Positions 50,146 through 58,932 are shown, numbered from the stretch's first letter. The stretch is 64,000 nucleotides of DNA from Mesorhizobium tamadayense (GCF_003863365.1 NZ_RQXT01000017.1:1-64000); one strand, 5' to 3'. Numbers and translations are program-made. Notes: generated from the letters alone by a model not told the origin.

Positions 50146-51093
50146 TCAGAAACGCTCGCGATAGTCGCGCGGGTTCGTGCCGAGGGCGCGCAGGAAGCCG
50201 CGTCGCATCGTCTCTTCCGAGCCGAAGCCGCAGCGGCGGGCCGCCTGGTTGACGGCCAGTCCCTGCTCCAGCATCCGTCGCGCCGCCTCGATCCGTATCT
50301 CTTCGACCGCGCGGGCGGGTGTGCGGCCGGTTGCGTCCCGATAGTGCCGCGAAAAGCTGCGTGGGCTCATATTGGCGCGTTCGGCCAATCTCGTCAGCGA
50401 AAGGTCGCCGCCCAGATTGTCCAGCATCCAGCCATGCAGCTTGTCGAAGCGCTCGTCACCATCCTGCAGCTTGAGGGTCTGGCTGAACTGCGCCTGGCCG
50501 CCGGGACGTTTCAGGAAGACGACGAGCTGGCGGGCCACCGCGAGCGCCATGCGCCGGCCGAGATCGGCCTCGACGAAGGAAAGCGCCAGATCGATGCCCG
50601 CTGTCACGCCTGCGGACGTCCACACATTGCCGTCGCGAATGAAGATCGGGTCAGGCTCGAGCCGGACTGCCGGAAAGCGCCGGGCGAATTCCGCGCAGCG
50701 TCCCCAATGGGTGACCGCGCGACGGCCGTCGAGCAGGCCGGTCGTCGCCAGCAGGAAGGCGCCGCTGCAGACTGAAGCCGTTCGCCTGGCGCCGCGCGAG
50801 CGGCCGACCACCCAATCGACCAGCTCCGCTTGCTCGCAGGCAGCGTTGACACCCCTTCCACCTGGCACGATCAGCGTGTCGATCTCGGCTTCGAGCGGCG
50901 AGAGCGCCGCGGTCTCCAGCACGAGACCTGCCGACGTCCTGATCCGCGTGGAAGCGGCGACGACCACTACCTCATACGCTGCCGGCTCGCCGGCCTGCAG
51001 CATGAAGTCGTTGGCGCTGGCGAAAACCTGGAGTGGCCCGCTTACGTCAAGGAGCTGGACGTCGGGATAGGCAAGGATTTCGATGCGGCGCAT
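50146..51093 (-). CDS. GlxA-type regulator (DJ-1/PfpI domain plus AraC HTH)
   Basis: 315 residues. Residues 1-185 form a DJ-1/PfpI-like sensing domain (RRIEILAYPDVQLLDVSGPLQVFASAND; DTLIVPGGRGVNAACEQAELVDWV; ASVCSGAFLLATTGLLDGRRAVTHW). The last 100 residues carry the AraC HTH pair (LTRLAERANMSPRSFSRHYRDATGRTPARAVEEIRIEAARRMLEQ and VNQAARRCGFGSEETMRRGFLRALG). Start at ATG 51093 rather than the longer frame. It is divergent from a PfpI-family enzyme gene with 88 bp between, and the two share the same domain, which suggests the regulator senses that enzyme's substrate. Confidence 0.9.
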   Translation of the reverse strand: MRRIEILAYPDVQLLDVSGPLQVFASANDFMLQAGEPAAYEVVVVAASTRIRTSAGLVLETAALSPLEAEIDTLIVPGGRGVNAACEQAELVDWVVGRSRGARRTASVCSGAFLLATTGLLDGRRAVTHWGRCAEFARRFPAVRLEPDPIFIRDGNVWTSAGVTAGIDLALSFVEADLGRRMALAVARQLVVFLKRPGGQAQFSQTLKLQDGDERFDKLHGWMLDNLGGDLSLTRLAERANMSPRSFSRHYRDATGRTPARAVEEIRIEAARRMLEQGLAVNQAARRCGFGSEETMRRGFLRALGTNPRDYRERF

Positions 51094-51181
51094 TTTGATT
51101 TGGCCTGAAACGAGGGATGATTGGCAATCGCGCCAAAGCATGATGCCTTAGAGTGTCGGCAGTCAACCTGCGGAGATTTCC

Positions 51182-51889
51182 ATGACCCTTCGTTTCGGCA
51201 TCCTCGTGTTCCCCAATGTCCAACAACTCGACCTCACCGGTCCTTACGAAGTCCTGGCATCGGCAAAGGGCGCCGAGGTGGAATTGATCTGGAAGGATCG
51301 CAGTCCGGTGGTCTCGTCGACGCGACTGTCCCTCAGCCCGACGGTGACCTTCGAGGATTGCCCGCCTCTTGATGTGCTGTGCGTTCCAGGCGGGGGAGGC
51401 GTCAACGCGCTGTTGGAGGACCAGGAGGTCCTCGACTTCGTGCGGCAGCGCGCGGCGCAGGCGCGCTACGTCACCTCGGTGTGCAGCGGTGCCCTGGTGC
51501 TCGGCGCCGCCGGACTGCTCAAGGGCAAGCGGGCGACGACGCATTGGTACGCGCATGATTTCCTTGTCGAGTTCGGCGCGGTTCCTGTCGATGCGCGAAT
51601 TGTGGAGGACGGCAATCTGATCACCGCCGGCGGCGTCACGTCGGGGATCGATTTCGGCCTGGCGTTGGTCGCCAGGCTTCTCGGACAGGCAGAGGCCGAA
51701 ACGGTGCAGCTTTCGCTCGAATATGCTCCAGCTCCTCCCTTCCGGTCAGGCACGCCGGCTGAAGCTGCGCCGGCCGTGCTGGCGCAGGCGAAAGAACGCC
51801 TTGCGGCTTCGCGGCGGGCCCGCGAGGAAATGTTTGCCCGCTGGCGCGGCGCCGGCTCGGCCACCACGCCGGCGCGCATCCGCGACTGA
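51182..51889 (+). CDS. DJ-1/PfpI family protein
   Basis: 235 residues. N-terminal domain RFGILVFPNVQQLDLTGPYEVLASAKGAEVELIWKDR; DVLCVPGGGGVNALLEDQEVLDFV; nucleophile-elbow Cys near residue 101 in VTSVCSGALVLGAAGLLKGKRATTHW; a C-terminal helix with many Arg and Ala. The layout resembles isonitrile hydratase-like proteins, but the substrate is not known. GGAG precedes ATG 51182. It is divergent from, and presumably controlled by, the GlxA-type regulator. Confidence 0.87.
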   Translation: MTLRFGILVFPNVQQLDLTGPYEVLASAKGAEVELIWKDRSPVVSSTRLSLSPTVTFEDCPPLDVLCVPGGGGVNALLEDQEVLDFVRQRAAQARYVTSVCSGALVLGAAGLLKGKRATTHWYAHDFLVEFGAVPVDARIVEDGNLITAGGVTSGIDFGLALVARLLGQAEAETVQLSLEYAPAPPFRSGTPAEAAPAVLAQAKERLAASRRAREEMFARWRGAGSATTPARIRD

Positions 51890-51972
51890 GCCGATCGGGC
51901 CGAACGGCGCATCTCCGTTCGGTTCTGTCTCGATTTCGGTTGTTGACTCTCCCATTCGGTCTGTGCAGAAAT

Positions 51973-51983
51973 TGGTTGGACCA
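51973..51983. promoter_or_regulatory. FadR/GntR-type operator candidate
   Basis: TGGTTGGACCA fits the TGGT-N3-ACCA half-sites of FadR-family operators. It stands 26 bp upstream of the GTG start of a FadR-type regulator gene and downstream of a possible -35 box TTGACT at 51943-51948, so it is well placed for autoregulation. A wider inverted repeat, TGGTT-N9-AACCA, spans 51973-51991. Confidence 0.55.
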
Positions 51984-52008
51984 TTGAACCACTTTAGGCC
52001 CCGCTGGC

Positions 52009-52740
52009 GTGACAGACAGCCTCCCGCCCATTCAGACCACGGCCCGCGATGACGCGGTGCTGAAGGCGTTGGCTGGCTTCGTCAGGCAGGAGTCGCTAGG
52101 CCCCGGTGAAAGACTGCCGACAGAGCGCATTCTGGCCGAACGGCTCAAGGTCAGCCGCAACACGGTGCGCGAGGCGCTGACGCGCTGGGAGGGGCTGGGC
52201 CTCGTCGAACGGCGCCAGGGCAGCGGCACTTATCTCAAGGCGGCGGTCTCGCCCGACATGCTGCACATGCCGCTGACGCTTGCGGGCGGCAACGACTTCG
52301 CCGGCCTGATGCGCACGCTGGAGATCCGCCGCGCGCTCGAGGCCGAGGCCGCCGCGCTTTGCGCTGTCCGCGCCGGCAAGGCCGAGATCGCCGAGATCGA
52401 GCGCAAGCTCGACATCATGGAAGAGGCCTTCCGCACCCGCGCCGGCATGTCGTCGGAGGAGGACTGGGAATTCCACCAGTCGGTCTACCGCGCCTCTGGC
52501 AATCCGCTGTTCGAGCAGATCATCAGCGCCATGCACGAGCTGTTCCACCGCTTCTGGGAGCATCCGCTCGGCGTGCGAGACTTCGGCCACGCCAGCTTTC
52601 CCTATCACCGCAGCATCTTCAATTGCATCGCCGCGCACGATCCGCTGGGGGCCCGCGCCGAGGCGCTGAAGCTCATCGCGACCGTCGAGGACGATCTGAA
52701 GCGCGGCGCCGCCAACCTCAAGCTTTTGGACCGCAAATGA
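52009..52740 (+). CDS. FadR/GntR-family transcriptional regulator
   Basis: 243 residues from GTG 52009. The GntR winged helix is GERLPTERILAERLKVSRNTVREALTRWEGLGLVERRQGSGTYL at about 35-80. The FCD ligand domain follows, with LEIRRALEAEAAALCAV, EEDWEFHQSVYRASGNPLFEQII and FPYHRSIFNCIAAHDPLGARAEALKLI, whose His and Asp residues usually bind a metal and a carboxylate ligand. The stop overlaps the PLP enzyme gene (ATGA), so it heads the operon 52009-58269 and probably controls it through the operator at 51973. Confidence 0.93.
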   Translation: MTDSLPPIQTTARDDAVLKALAGFVRQESLGPGERLPTERILAERLKVSRNTVREALTRWEGLGLVERRQGSGTYLKAAVSPDMLHMPLTLAGGNDFAGLMRTLEIRRALEAEAAALCAVRAGKAEIAEIERKLDIMEEAFRTRAGMSSEEDWEFHQSVYRASGNPLFEQIISAMHELFHRFWEHPLGVRDFGHASFPYHRSIFNCIAAHDPLGARAEALKLIATVEDDLKRGAANLKLLDRK

Positions 52741-53939
52741 ACGAGCACCCCGCCGCCTTCGACCCGGCTCCCCTGGCCAGCGACTATCTCGGCGAGGCGG
52801 CGACGCTTCTCGCGCATGACGATCCGTTCCCCGGCGGCGCGGTGGTGCCGCCGATCTACCAGACCTCGCTGTTCACCTTCGACAATTACGCCGACATGGC
52901 CGACACCTTCGCCGGCCGTCGTCGGCAGCCGATCTATTCGCGCGGCGACAATCCGACGGTGATGGAGTTCGAGGCGCGCGTCGCAGCGCTGGAAGGCGCC
53001 GAGGCCGCGCGCGGTTTCTCCAGCGGCATGGCGGCGATCAGCGCAACCGTGCTCGCCTTCGTCGGCGCGGGCGAGCGCATCGTTGCTGTGCGCAACTGCT
53101 ATGGCGACGCCTACCGTCTGTTCGAGCGGCTGTTTCCGCGCCTCAACATCAAGGTCGACTATGTCGATGGCTCCGATCCTGACGCAGTTGCCGCAGCGCT
53201 TCCCGGCGCCAAGCTGCTCTACCTCGAAAGCCCGACCTCGATGATGTTCGAGCTGCAGGACATTGAGCGTCTGACGCGGCTGGCGAAGGAGCAGGGGATC
53301 GTCACCACCATCGACAATTCCTGGGCCACGCCTGTCTTCCAGAAGCCGATCGCGCACGGCGTCGATCTGGTGCTGCATTCGGCCTCAAAATATCTCGGCG
53401 GCCACAGCGACACGGTCGCCGGCGTCGTGGCGGGCTCGGCCGCGCACATCAGGCACATCAACGAGCAGACCTATTCCTCGCTCGGCGGCAAGCTGTCGCC
53501 GTTCGAGGGCTGGCTGCTCTTGCGTGGCCTGCGAACCTTACCGCTCAGGCTGCCGCATCACATGAAGAGCGGGCTCACCCTTGCCGAACGGCTGAAGGCG
53601 CATGGCCAAGTCGAGCGGGTCAACCACCCCGCCTATTCCAATCATCCCGGCAAGAAAACGCTAGCCGGCTATGCCGGGCTGTTCTCCTTCGAAGTTGCCG
53701 AGGATGTCGACATCCCAGCTTTCGTCGATGCGCTGAAGCTCTTCCGCATCGGCGTCAGCTGGGGCGGCCATGAAAGCCTGGTCGTGCCGGCAAAGGCCTC
53801 GCTCGAGCAGACGCCGGGTCTGAATTCGATGGCGCGCTTCGGCGTCAGCCCCCGAACCATCCGCTTCAATGTCGGATTGGAAAATGTCGAGGATCTCTGG
53901 GCTGACATCGCCCAGGCCTTCGACAAGGCAAAAAAATAA
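52737..53939 (+). CDS. Cys/Met metabolism PLP-dependent enzyme
   Basis: 400 residues of the cystathionine gamma-synthase/lyase family. Signatures are PPIYQTSLFTFDNYADMADTFAGRRRQPIYSRGDNPTVMEFEARVAALEGAEAARGFSSGMAAISATVLA, the PLP Lys near residue 216 in VLHSASKYLGGHSDTVAG, and a C-terminal GVSWGGHESLVVPA. The active-site Tyr in IYSRGDNPT is kept. Family members carry out elimination or replacement at C-beta or C-gamma of sulfur amino acids. It is coupled to a FadR regulator upstream and a sugar-type ABC transporter downstream, an unusual pairing that leaves the substrate open. Confidence 0.9.
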   Translation: MNEHPAAFDPAPLASDYLGEAATLLAHDDPFPGGAVVPPIYQTSLFTFDNYADMADTFAGRRRQPIYSRGDNPTVMEFEARVAALEGAEAARGFSSGMAAISATVLAFVGAGERIVAVRNCYGDAYRLFERLFPRLNIKVDYVDGSDPDAVAAALPGAKLLYLESPTSMMFELQDIERLTRLAKEQGIVTTIDNSWATPVFQKPIAHGVDLVLHSASKYLGGHSDTVAGVVAGSAAHIRHINEQTYSSLGGKLSPFEGWLLLRGLRTLPLRLPHHMKSGLTLAERLKAHGQVERVNHPAYSNHPGKKTLAGYAGLFSFEVAEDVDIPAFVDALKLFRIGVSWGGHESLVVPAKASLEQTPGLNSMARFGVSPRTIRFNVGLENVEDLWADIAQAFDKAKK

Positions 53940-53964
53940 CGCGTTAAAAATGGGAGTCCTGAAC

Positions 53965-55242
53965 ATGAAAAGACTGACAGTCATGCTCGCCGCCGTCGCC
54001 GGCCTGGCGATCTCCGCCGGAGCCGCGCTGGCCGACACCACCGTCAAGATGGTCGAGGTCATCACCAGCCCGCCCCGCACCGAATTCCTGAAGAAGCAGA
54101 TCGCCGAGTTCGAAGCCGCCAATCCCGGCATCAAGGTCGAGCTCGTCTCGCTGCCCTGGGGCCAGGCTTTCGAGAAATTCCTCACCATGGTCCAGGCCGG
54201 CGACACGCCCGATGTCGTCGAGATGCCGGAACGCTGGATGGGCCTCTATGCCAACAACGGACAGCTCGAGGATCTCGGCCCCTACATGGCCAAGTGGGAC
54301 GACGCCAAGACGCTCGGCGACCGCGCCAAGCAGTTCGGCTCGACCGTCAACAACACTCAGTTCATGATCCCCTATGGCTACTATGTGAACGCGCTGTTCT
54401 GGAACAAGAAGCTGTTCAAGGAAGCGGGCCTCGACCGTCCGCCGGCAACCCTCGACGAGTTCGTCGAGTTCTCCAAGAAGATCTCGGCCATCCCCGGCAA
54501 ATACGGCTACTGCCTGCGCGGCGGCCCGGGCGCCTTCAACGGCATGCACATGTTCATGAACATCGCCGACGGCAAGGGCGGCTACTTCACCGAGGACGGC
54601 ACCTCGACCATCAACGATGAGGGCTCGGTCAAGGGGCTGCAGATGCTGGCCGACATGTACAAGAACGGCCTGGCGCCGAAGGATGCCGTCAGCTGGGGCT
54701 TCAACGAGACGGTGACCGGTTTCTATTCCGGCACCTGCGCCATGCTCAACCAGGATCCGGACGCGCTGCTCGGCATCGCCGACAAGATGAGCGCCGACGA
54801 CTTCGCGGTCGCGCCGTTGCCGGTCGGCCCGAGCGGCAAATCCTATCCGACGCTCGGCTATGCCGGCTGGGCGATGTTCGCCAATTCGCAGCACAAAGAC
54901 GAAGCCTGGAAGCTGATGGCGACGCTGCTGTCGCCGAAGGACAATCTGGAATGGGCCAAGGAGGTCGGCGTCGTCCCGATCCACAACGGCGCCGATCAGG
55001 ACGCCCATTTCAAGACCGAGCAGTTCAAGGGCTGGTTCACCGAGCTCAGCGACACCTCCAAATATGAAATGGTGACGCCGCCGACCCATCTGGAGAATCT
55101 CGGCAACTTCGTCGACCAGGTGGCGATCAAGAACTTCCAGGAAGTGCTGCTCGGCCAGAAGCCCGCCAAGCAGGTGGCCGACGAATGGGCCGCGTTCCTG
55201 ACCAAAGAGCAGCAGGCCTGGTTGGCCAAGAACAAGAAGTAG
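53965..55242 (+). CDS. CUT1-type ABC transporter substrate-binding protein
   Basis: 425 residues with a Sec signal (MKRLTVMLAAVAGLAISAGAALA). The mature part has the extracellular solute-binding family-1 fold: FLKKQIAEFEAANPGIKVELVSLPWGQAFEKFLTMVQAGDTPDVVEMPERWMG, PYGYYVNALFWNKKLFKEAGLDRPPATLDEF, and GYAGWAMFANSQHKDEAWKLMATLL. Most family members bind oligosaccharides or glycerol-phosphate compounds in the periplasm. GGGAG precedes ATG 53965. It works with the two permeases and ATPase downstream; a repeat element separates it from them. Confidence 0.93.
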   Translation: MKRLTVMLAAVAGLAISAGAALADTTVKMVEVITSPPRTEFLKKQIAEFEAANPGIKVELVSLPWGQAFEKFLTMVQAGDTPDVVEMPERWMGLYANNGQLEDLGPYMAKWDDAKTLGDRAKQFGSTVNNTQFMIPYGYYVNALFWNKKLFKEAGLDRPPATLDEFVEFSKKISAIPGKYGYCLRGGPGAFNGMHMFMNIADGKGGYFTEDGTSTINDEGSVKGLQMLADMYKNGLAPKDAVSWGFNETVTGFYSGTCAMLNQDPDALLGIADKMSADDFAVAPLPVGPSGKSYPTLGYAGWAMFANSQHKDEAWKLMATLLSPKDNLEWAKEVGVVPIHNGADQDAHFKTEQFKGWFTELSDTSKYEMVTPPTHLENLGNFVDQVAIKNFQEVLLGQKPAKQVADEWAAFLTKEQQAWLAKNKK

Positions 55243-55254
55243 ACGCAGGTTTTT

Positions 55255-55385
55255 CCTTCTCCCCGTTGAACGGGGAGAAGGTGGTCCGAAGGACCGGATG
55301 AGGGGCAGCGCCATGCTTTCGCAAGTTCGCCCCGCCCCTCATCTGCCTGCCGGCATCTTCCCCCCGTGAACGGGGAGAAGGACGC
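55255..55385. repeat. RIME-like palindromic intergenic element, second copy
   Basis: Begins with hairpin CCTTCTCCCCGTT-G-AACGGGGAGAAGG (55255-55281), then GGTCCGAAGGACC, then GATGAGGGGC pairing with GCCCCTCATC, and ends with a second terminal hairpin CTTCCCCCCGTGAACGGGGAGAAG. The same plan as 1451-1603. It lies inside an operon, between the binding-protein and permease genes, where such hairpins often stabilise the upstream mRNA and raise binding-protein yield. Confidence 0.8.
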
Positions 55386-55426
55386 TGCTGCCACGCCGGC
55401 ACCCATCTTCCACCGTGAGCACCCGT

Positions 55427-56350
55427 ATGACCTACGCAGTGTCCGAAATCCGATCCGCCGGCCGGCCGCGAAAGAAGCGGCTGACAAAGGCTGCGATCGA
55501 GCCATGGCTCTATCTTTCGCCGGCTATCGTCCTGCTGGTCGTGGTGCTGCTGGTACCGCTGATCATCGGCATCAGCTATTCCTTCCGCAAGTTCTCGGCC
55601 TTCAAGTCGGAATATGTCGGGCTTGGCCAGTACCAGGCGATGCTCTCCGACGCCGTGCTCGGCCAGGCGCTCATCAACACGCTATGGTGGACGGTCGCCA
55701 GCCTGTTCTTCCAGTTCTTCCTCGGGCTTGGCCTGGCGCTGCTGCTCGACAAGCCGTTCTATGGCCGCAAGGTTGTGCAGGCGGTGGTGTTCCTGCCCTG
55801 GGCGGTGCCGTCCTTCTTATCCGGCCTTACCTGGGCCTGGCTGTTCAATCCGATCATCGGTCCGTTGCCGCATTGGCTCTTCGCGCTTGGGCTGAAGGCG
55901 GAGCCCACCAATGTGCTGTCCGATCCGGCCACCGCAATGTGGGGGCCGATCGTCGCCAACATCTGGTTCGGCATTCCTTTCTTCGCCATCACGCTGCTGG
56001 CCGCGCTGAAGTCGATTCCGTCGGAATTGCATGAGGCGGCGGCGATCGACGGCGCCTCACCCTGGCAGCGCTTCACCAAGGTCACGTTGCCTTTTCTTGC
56101 GCCGACAATCGTCATCACCGTCATGCTGCGAACCATCTGGATCGCCACCTTCGCCGACCTGATCTTCGTCATGACCGAGGGCGGGCCGGCGGGCGCGACC
56201 AGCACGGTGCCGGTCTACATCTATGTCAGCGCTTTCAAGTCGCTGGACAAAGGTTACGCCTCGGCCGTCGCCGTGCTGCTGCTTGTGCTGCTCATTGCCT
56301 ATGCAGTGGCTCTGATCGCCATCCGCCGCACGCTTGTGAGGCACGTCTGA
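55427..56350 (+). CDS. CUT1-type ABC transporter permease (MalF-like)
   Basis: 307 residues, six membrane helices (LYLSPAIVLLVVVLLVPLIIGISYSF; FFQFFLGLGLALLL; IVANIWFGIPFFAITLLAAL; VAVLLLVLLIAYAVALIAI). The EAA coupling loop is ELHEAAAIDGASPWQRFTKVTLPFLAP. Start at ATG 55427; a GTG at 55415 in frame is possible. Its stop shares a base with the next ATG (TGATG). It forms the importer's inner-membrane channel with the MalG-like partner. Confidence 0.92.
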   Translation: MTYAVSEIRSAGRPRKKRLTKAAIEPWLYLSPAIVLLVVVLLVPLIIGISYSFRKFSAFKSEYVGLGQYQAMLSDAVLGQALINTLWWTVASLFFQFFLGLGLALLLDKPFYGRKVVQAVVFLPWAVPSFLSGLTWAWLFNPIIGPLPHWLFALGLKAEPTNVLSDPATAMWGPIVANIWFGIPFFAITLLAALKSIPSELHEAAAIDGASPWQRFTKVTLPFLAPTIVITVMLRTIWIATFADLIFVMTEGGPAGATSTVPVYIYVSAFKSLDKGYASAVAVLLLVLLIAYAVALIAIRRTLVRHV

Positions 56351-57198
56351 TGATAGCCGGTCGCTCCACCACTTCGCGCATCGCCGGCGGCATCGGGCTT
56401 TACCTGGCGGTCGGCATCTTTGTTGTCTTCGCGCTGTTTCCGATCTTCTGGACGCTGAAGATCTCGGTGACGCCGGAGCGTCTGCTCTATTCGGAAGGCA
56501 TCACCTTCTGGCCGTCGCAGACGACATTTCAGAACTTCGTCACCGTGCTGGAGGCCTCAGACTTCCCGCGCTATTTCCTGAACAGCGTCATCGTCTCGGT
56601 TTCGACTGCGGCGCTGGTGACGGTCATCGCCACGCTCGCTGGCTACGCCATGTCGCGCTTCACCTTCCGCGGCAAGGCGACTTTAGCCATCCTGTTGCTT
56701 CTGACCCAGACCTTCCCGCTGGTCATGGTCATCCCGCCGATCTATCGCATCATGGGCGATCTGGGCCTGACCAACAGCCTGACCGGGCTGATCATCATCT
56801 ACACTGCCTTCAACACCGCCTTCGCCACCTTCCTGATGCAGTCCTTCTTCGACGGCATCCCGAGGGACCTGGAGGAAGCGGCGATGATCGACGGCTGCAC
56901 GCGCGCTCAGGCGATGCGCAGGGTCATCGTGCCGCTCACCTTGCCCGGCATGGGCGCGACGCTGGGCTTCGTCTTCACCGCAGCCTGGAGCGAATTGCTG
57001 TTCGCGCTGATGCTGATTTCCAGCGACGCGCAGAAGACCTTCGCCGTCGGCCTGCTCACCTTCATCGGCAAGTTCGCCGTCGACTGGGGGCAGATGATGG
57101 CGGCGTCCATCCTGGCGCTGATCCCGGTCTGCATCTTCTTCGCTTTCCTGCAACGCTATCTCGTCACCGGCCTCACCGCCGGCGCGGTCAAAGGGTAA
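56350..57198 (+). CDS. CUT1-type ABC transporter permease (MalG-like)
   Basis: 282 residues, six membrane helices, starting IGLYLAVGIFVVFALFPIFWTLKISV. Periplasmic-side text SEGITFWPSQTTFQNFVTVLE is typical of MalG proteins, and the coupling loop is DLEEAAMIDGCTRAQAMRRVIVPLTLPGMG. It is translationally coupled to the MalF-like gene by TGATG and followed 3 bp later by the ATPase gene. Confidence 0.93.
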   Translation: MIAGRSTTSRIAGGIGLYLAVGIFVVFALFPIFWTLKISVTPERLLYSEGITFWPSQTTFQNFVTVLEASDFPRYFLNSVIVSVSTAALVTVIATLAGYAMSRFTFRGKATLAILLLLTQTFPLVMVIPPIYRIMGDLGLTNSLTGLIIIYTAFNTAFATFLMQSFFDGIPRDLEEAAMIDGCTRAQAMRRVIVPLTLPGMGATLGFVFTAAWSELLFALMLISSDAQKTFAVGLLTFIGKFAVDWGQMMAASILALIPVCIFFAFLQRYLVTGLTAGAVKG

Positions 57199-57201
57199 TC
57201 G

Positions 57202-58269
57202 ATGGCTTCCGTCACGCTGCAACATGTCGAGAAGGACTACGGCGCGCTGCGCATCCTGCACGGCGTCGACCTCGAGATCGCCGATGGCGAGTTCGTCGTG
57301 CTGGTCGGCCCGTCGGGCTGCGGCAAGTCCACCCTTCTGCGCATGATCGCCGGGCTGGAGGAGGTCACCGGCGGCGAGATCCGCATAGGCGAGCGGCTTG
57401 TCAACGACGTCGCGCCCAAGGACCGCGACATCGCCATGGTGTTCCAGTCCTACGCGCTCTACCCGCATATGGACGTCTCCTCCAACATGGGCTTCAGCCT
57501 GCTGCTGAAGAAGGCCGAGAAGACGACGATCGACGGCAGGGTGGGCGCTGCCGCGAAGCGGCTTGGTCTGGAAAGCTTCCTCGGCCGGCTGCCGCGCCAG
57601 CTCTCCGGCGGCCAGCGTCAGCGCGTCGCCATGGGCCGCGCCATCGTGCGCGACCCGAAGGTCTTCCTGTTCGACGAACCGCTGTCCAACCTCGACGCCA
57701 AGCTGCGCGTCCATATGCGCGCCGAGATCAAGGCGCTGCACCAGCAGCTCAAGACCACATCGGTCTATGTCACGCACGACCAGGTCGAAGCCATGACCAT
57801 GGCCGACCGCATCGTCGTCATGCATGACGGCTATGTGCAACAGGTCGGCCATCCGCTCGAAGTCTACGACCGGCCGGCCAACATCTTCGTCGCCGGCTTC
57901 ATCGGCTCGCCCGGCATGAATTTTCTGCCGGCCAAGGTCGCCAAAGGCGGCAAGGTCGACGCCGTGCTGGCCGACGGCCAGAAGCTGAGACTGCCGGACG
58001 GCCTGCCTTGGACGGACGGCGATGCGCTCACCGTCGGGCTGCGGCCCGAGCATATCAGGCTCGCCGACGATGGCGCGCTGAAGGCCGAGGTCGAGGTCGT
58101 CGAGCCGCTCGGCCTGTCGACGCAGTTCTATGTCAGGCTGGCCAATCAGCAGATCTGCGTCTTCGTCATGGGCCGCAGCAGTATCAGGCCAGGCGACACG
58201 GTCCGGCTGTCGGCCGAGCCCGCGGCGCTGCATCTGTTCGATCCGGACACGGGCGACCGTATCGGCTAA
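57202..58269 (+). CDS. CUT1-type ABC transporter ATP-binding protein (UgpC/MsmK-like)
   Basis: 355 residues. Walker A GPSGCGKSTLLRMIAGLE near residue 36, Q-loop MVFQSYALYPHMDVSSNMGFSL, signature LSGGQRQRVAMGRAIVRDP, Walker B VFLFDEPLSNLDAKLRVHMRAE, switch His in VYVTHDQVEAMTMAD. The C-terminal TOBE-type regulatory domain (LPDGLPWTDGDALTVGLRPEHIRL) is present. It energises the sugar-type importer. AAAGGG precedes ATG 57202. Last gene of the operon. Confidence 0.95.
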   Translation: MASVTLQHVEKDYGALRILHGVDLEIADGEFVVLVGPSGCGKSTLLRMIAGLEEVTGGEIRIGERLVNDVAPKDRDIAMVFQSYALYPHMDVSSNMGFSLLLKKAEKTTIDGRVGAAAKRLGLESFLGRLPRQLSGGQRQRVAMGRAIVRDPKVFLFDEPLSNLDAKLRVHMRAEIKALHQQLKTTSVYVTHDQVEAMTMADRIVVMHDGYVQQVGHPLEVYDRPANIFVAGFIGSPGMNFLPAKVAKGGKVDAVLADGQKLRLPDGLPWTDGDALTVGLRPEHIRLADDGALKAEVEVVEPLGLSTQFYVRLANQQICVFVMGRSSIRPGDTVRLSAEPAALHLFDPDTGDRIG

Positions 58270-58375
58270 GGCGCGTCGCCTGAATCGGTTTCAGCGCGAC
58301 GCGCTTTAGGTCTTTGTTTTTTATGCATGTCGTTTTCGCAAAGCCGCTGCACACTTTTGCGCGACATGCATTAGT
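58269..58375 (-). repeat. Intergenic palindromic element, copy 2
   Basis: An inverted copy of the element at 8474-8556. It contains GCGCGTCGCCTGAA/TTCAGCGCGACGCGC arms followed by ATGCATGTCG (about 58324-58333) and its partner CGACATGCAT (about 58362-58371), perfect 10-bp arms. It begins right at the ATPase stop codon. Confidence 0.7.
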
Positions 58376-58446
58376 TCGGGGTCGGTGCGGGGCTGCTGGC
58401 CGTAGGCTAAAATCACCCTCGTTGATTCGTCTCGACAGGGAACGGC

Positions 58447-58932
58447 ATGAGCAAGGCCCTCGGCACATTCGCATTGGTCACGGTTTTGAGCGCCTTGCTG
58501 ATGGCGCTGTCGCTCGCGGTCGCCAGGCACGGCTACCCCCAAGGCGCCTTCGGCGTGAAGCGTCTCGACGGCATTGCCGACGCGGGTTCGTTCCTCGCGA
58601 TCGCCGCCGTCTATTTCTTCAGCGCGCTGTTGATGATGATCCTGCCGATCCGCGCCGCCGGCGTCGTGCTCACGCATGCCGCCGACGCGATCTTCTGGGC
58701 GACGATCGTGCTGTTCTCGACCATTGTCGGCTCGCTTCTCGCCAGATGGGCCTTTGGCCAGAGCGGTGTGCTTTCGGTGCTCCTCAACTGGCGCTTCCTG
58801 TTCGCGGTGGCGATCGTGGCGGCGCATCTCGCCATGAACGAGCTTCGTCGCAACATCCTGCTCAGAAGCCTGTTCTTCGTCGTCTTCGCCGCGGTGACGC
58901 TGGCCTGCCTGTTCTGGTCGTTCTCCGTCTGA
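58447..58932 (+). CDS. Four-helix membrane protein of unknown function
   Basis: 161 residues with four predicted membrane helices: GTFALVTVLSALLMALSLAVA, FLAIAAVYFFSALLMMILPI, ATIVLFSTIVGSLLARWAF and LFFVVFAAVTLACLFWSFSV. Between helices one and two is RHGYPQGAFGVKRLDGIADAG. I recognise no family. CAGGGAAC precedes ATG 58447. It stands alone after a repeat element and does not look like part of the ABC operon. Confidence 0.75.
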   Translation: MSKALGTFALVTVLSALLMALSLAVARHGYPQGAFGVKRLDGIADAGSFLAIAAVYFFSALLMMILPIRAAGVVLTHAADAIFWATIVLFSTIVGSLLARWAFGQSGVLSVLLNWRFLFAVAIVAAHLAMNELRRNILLRSLFFVVFAAVTLACLFWSFSV

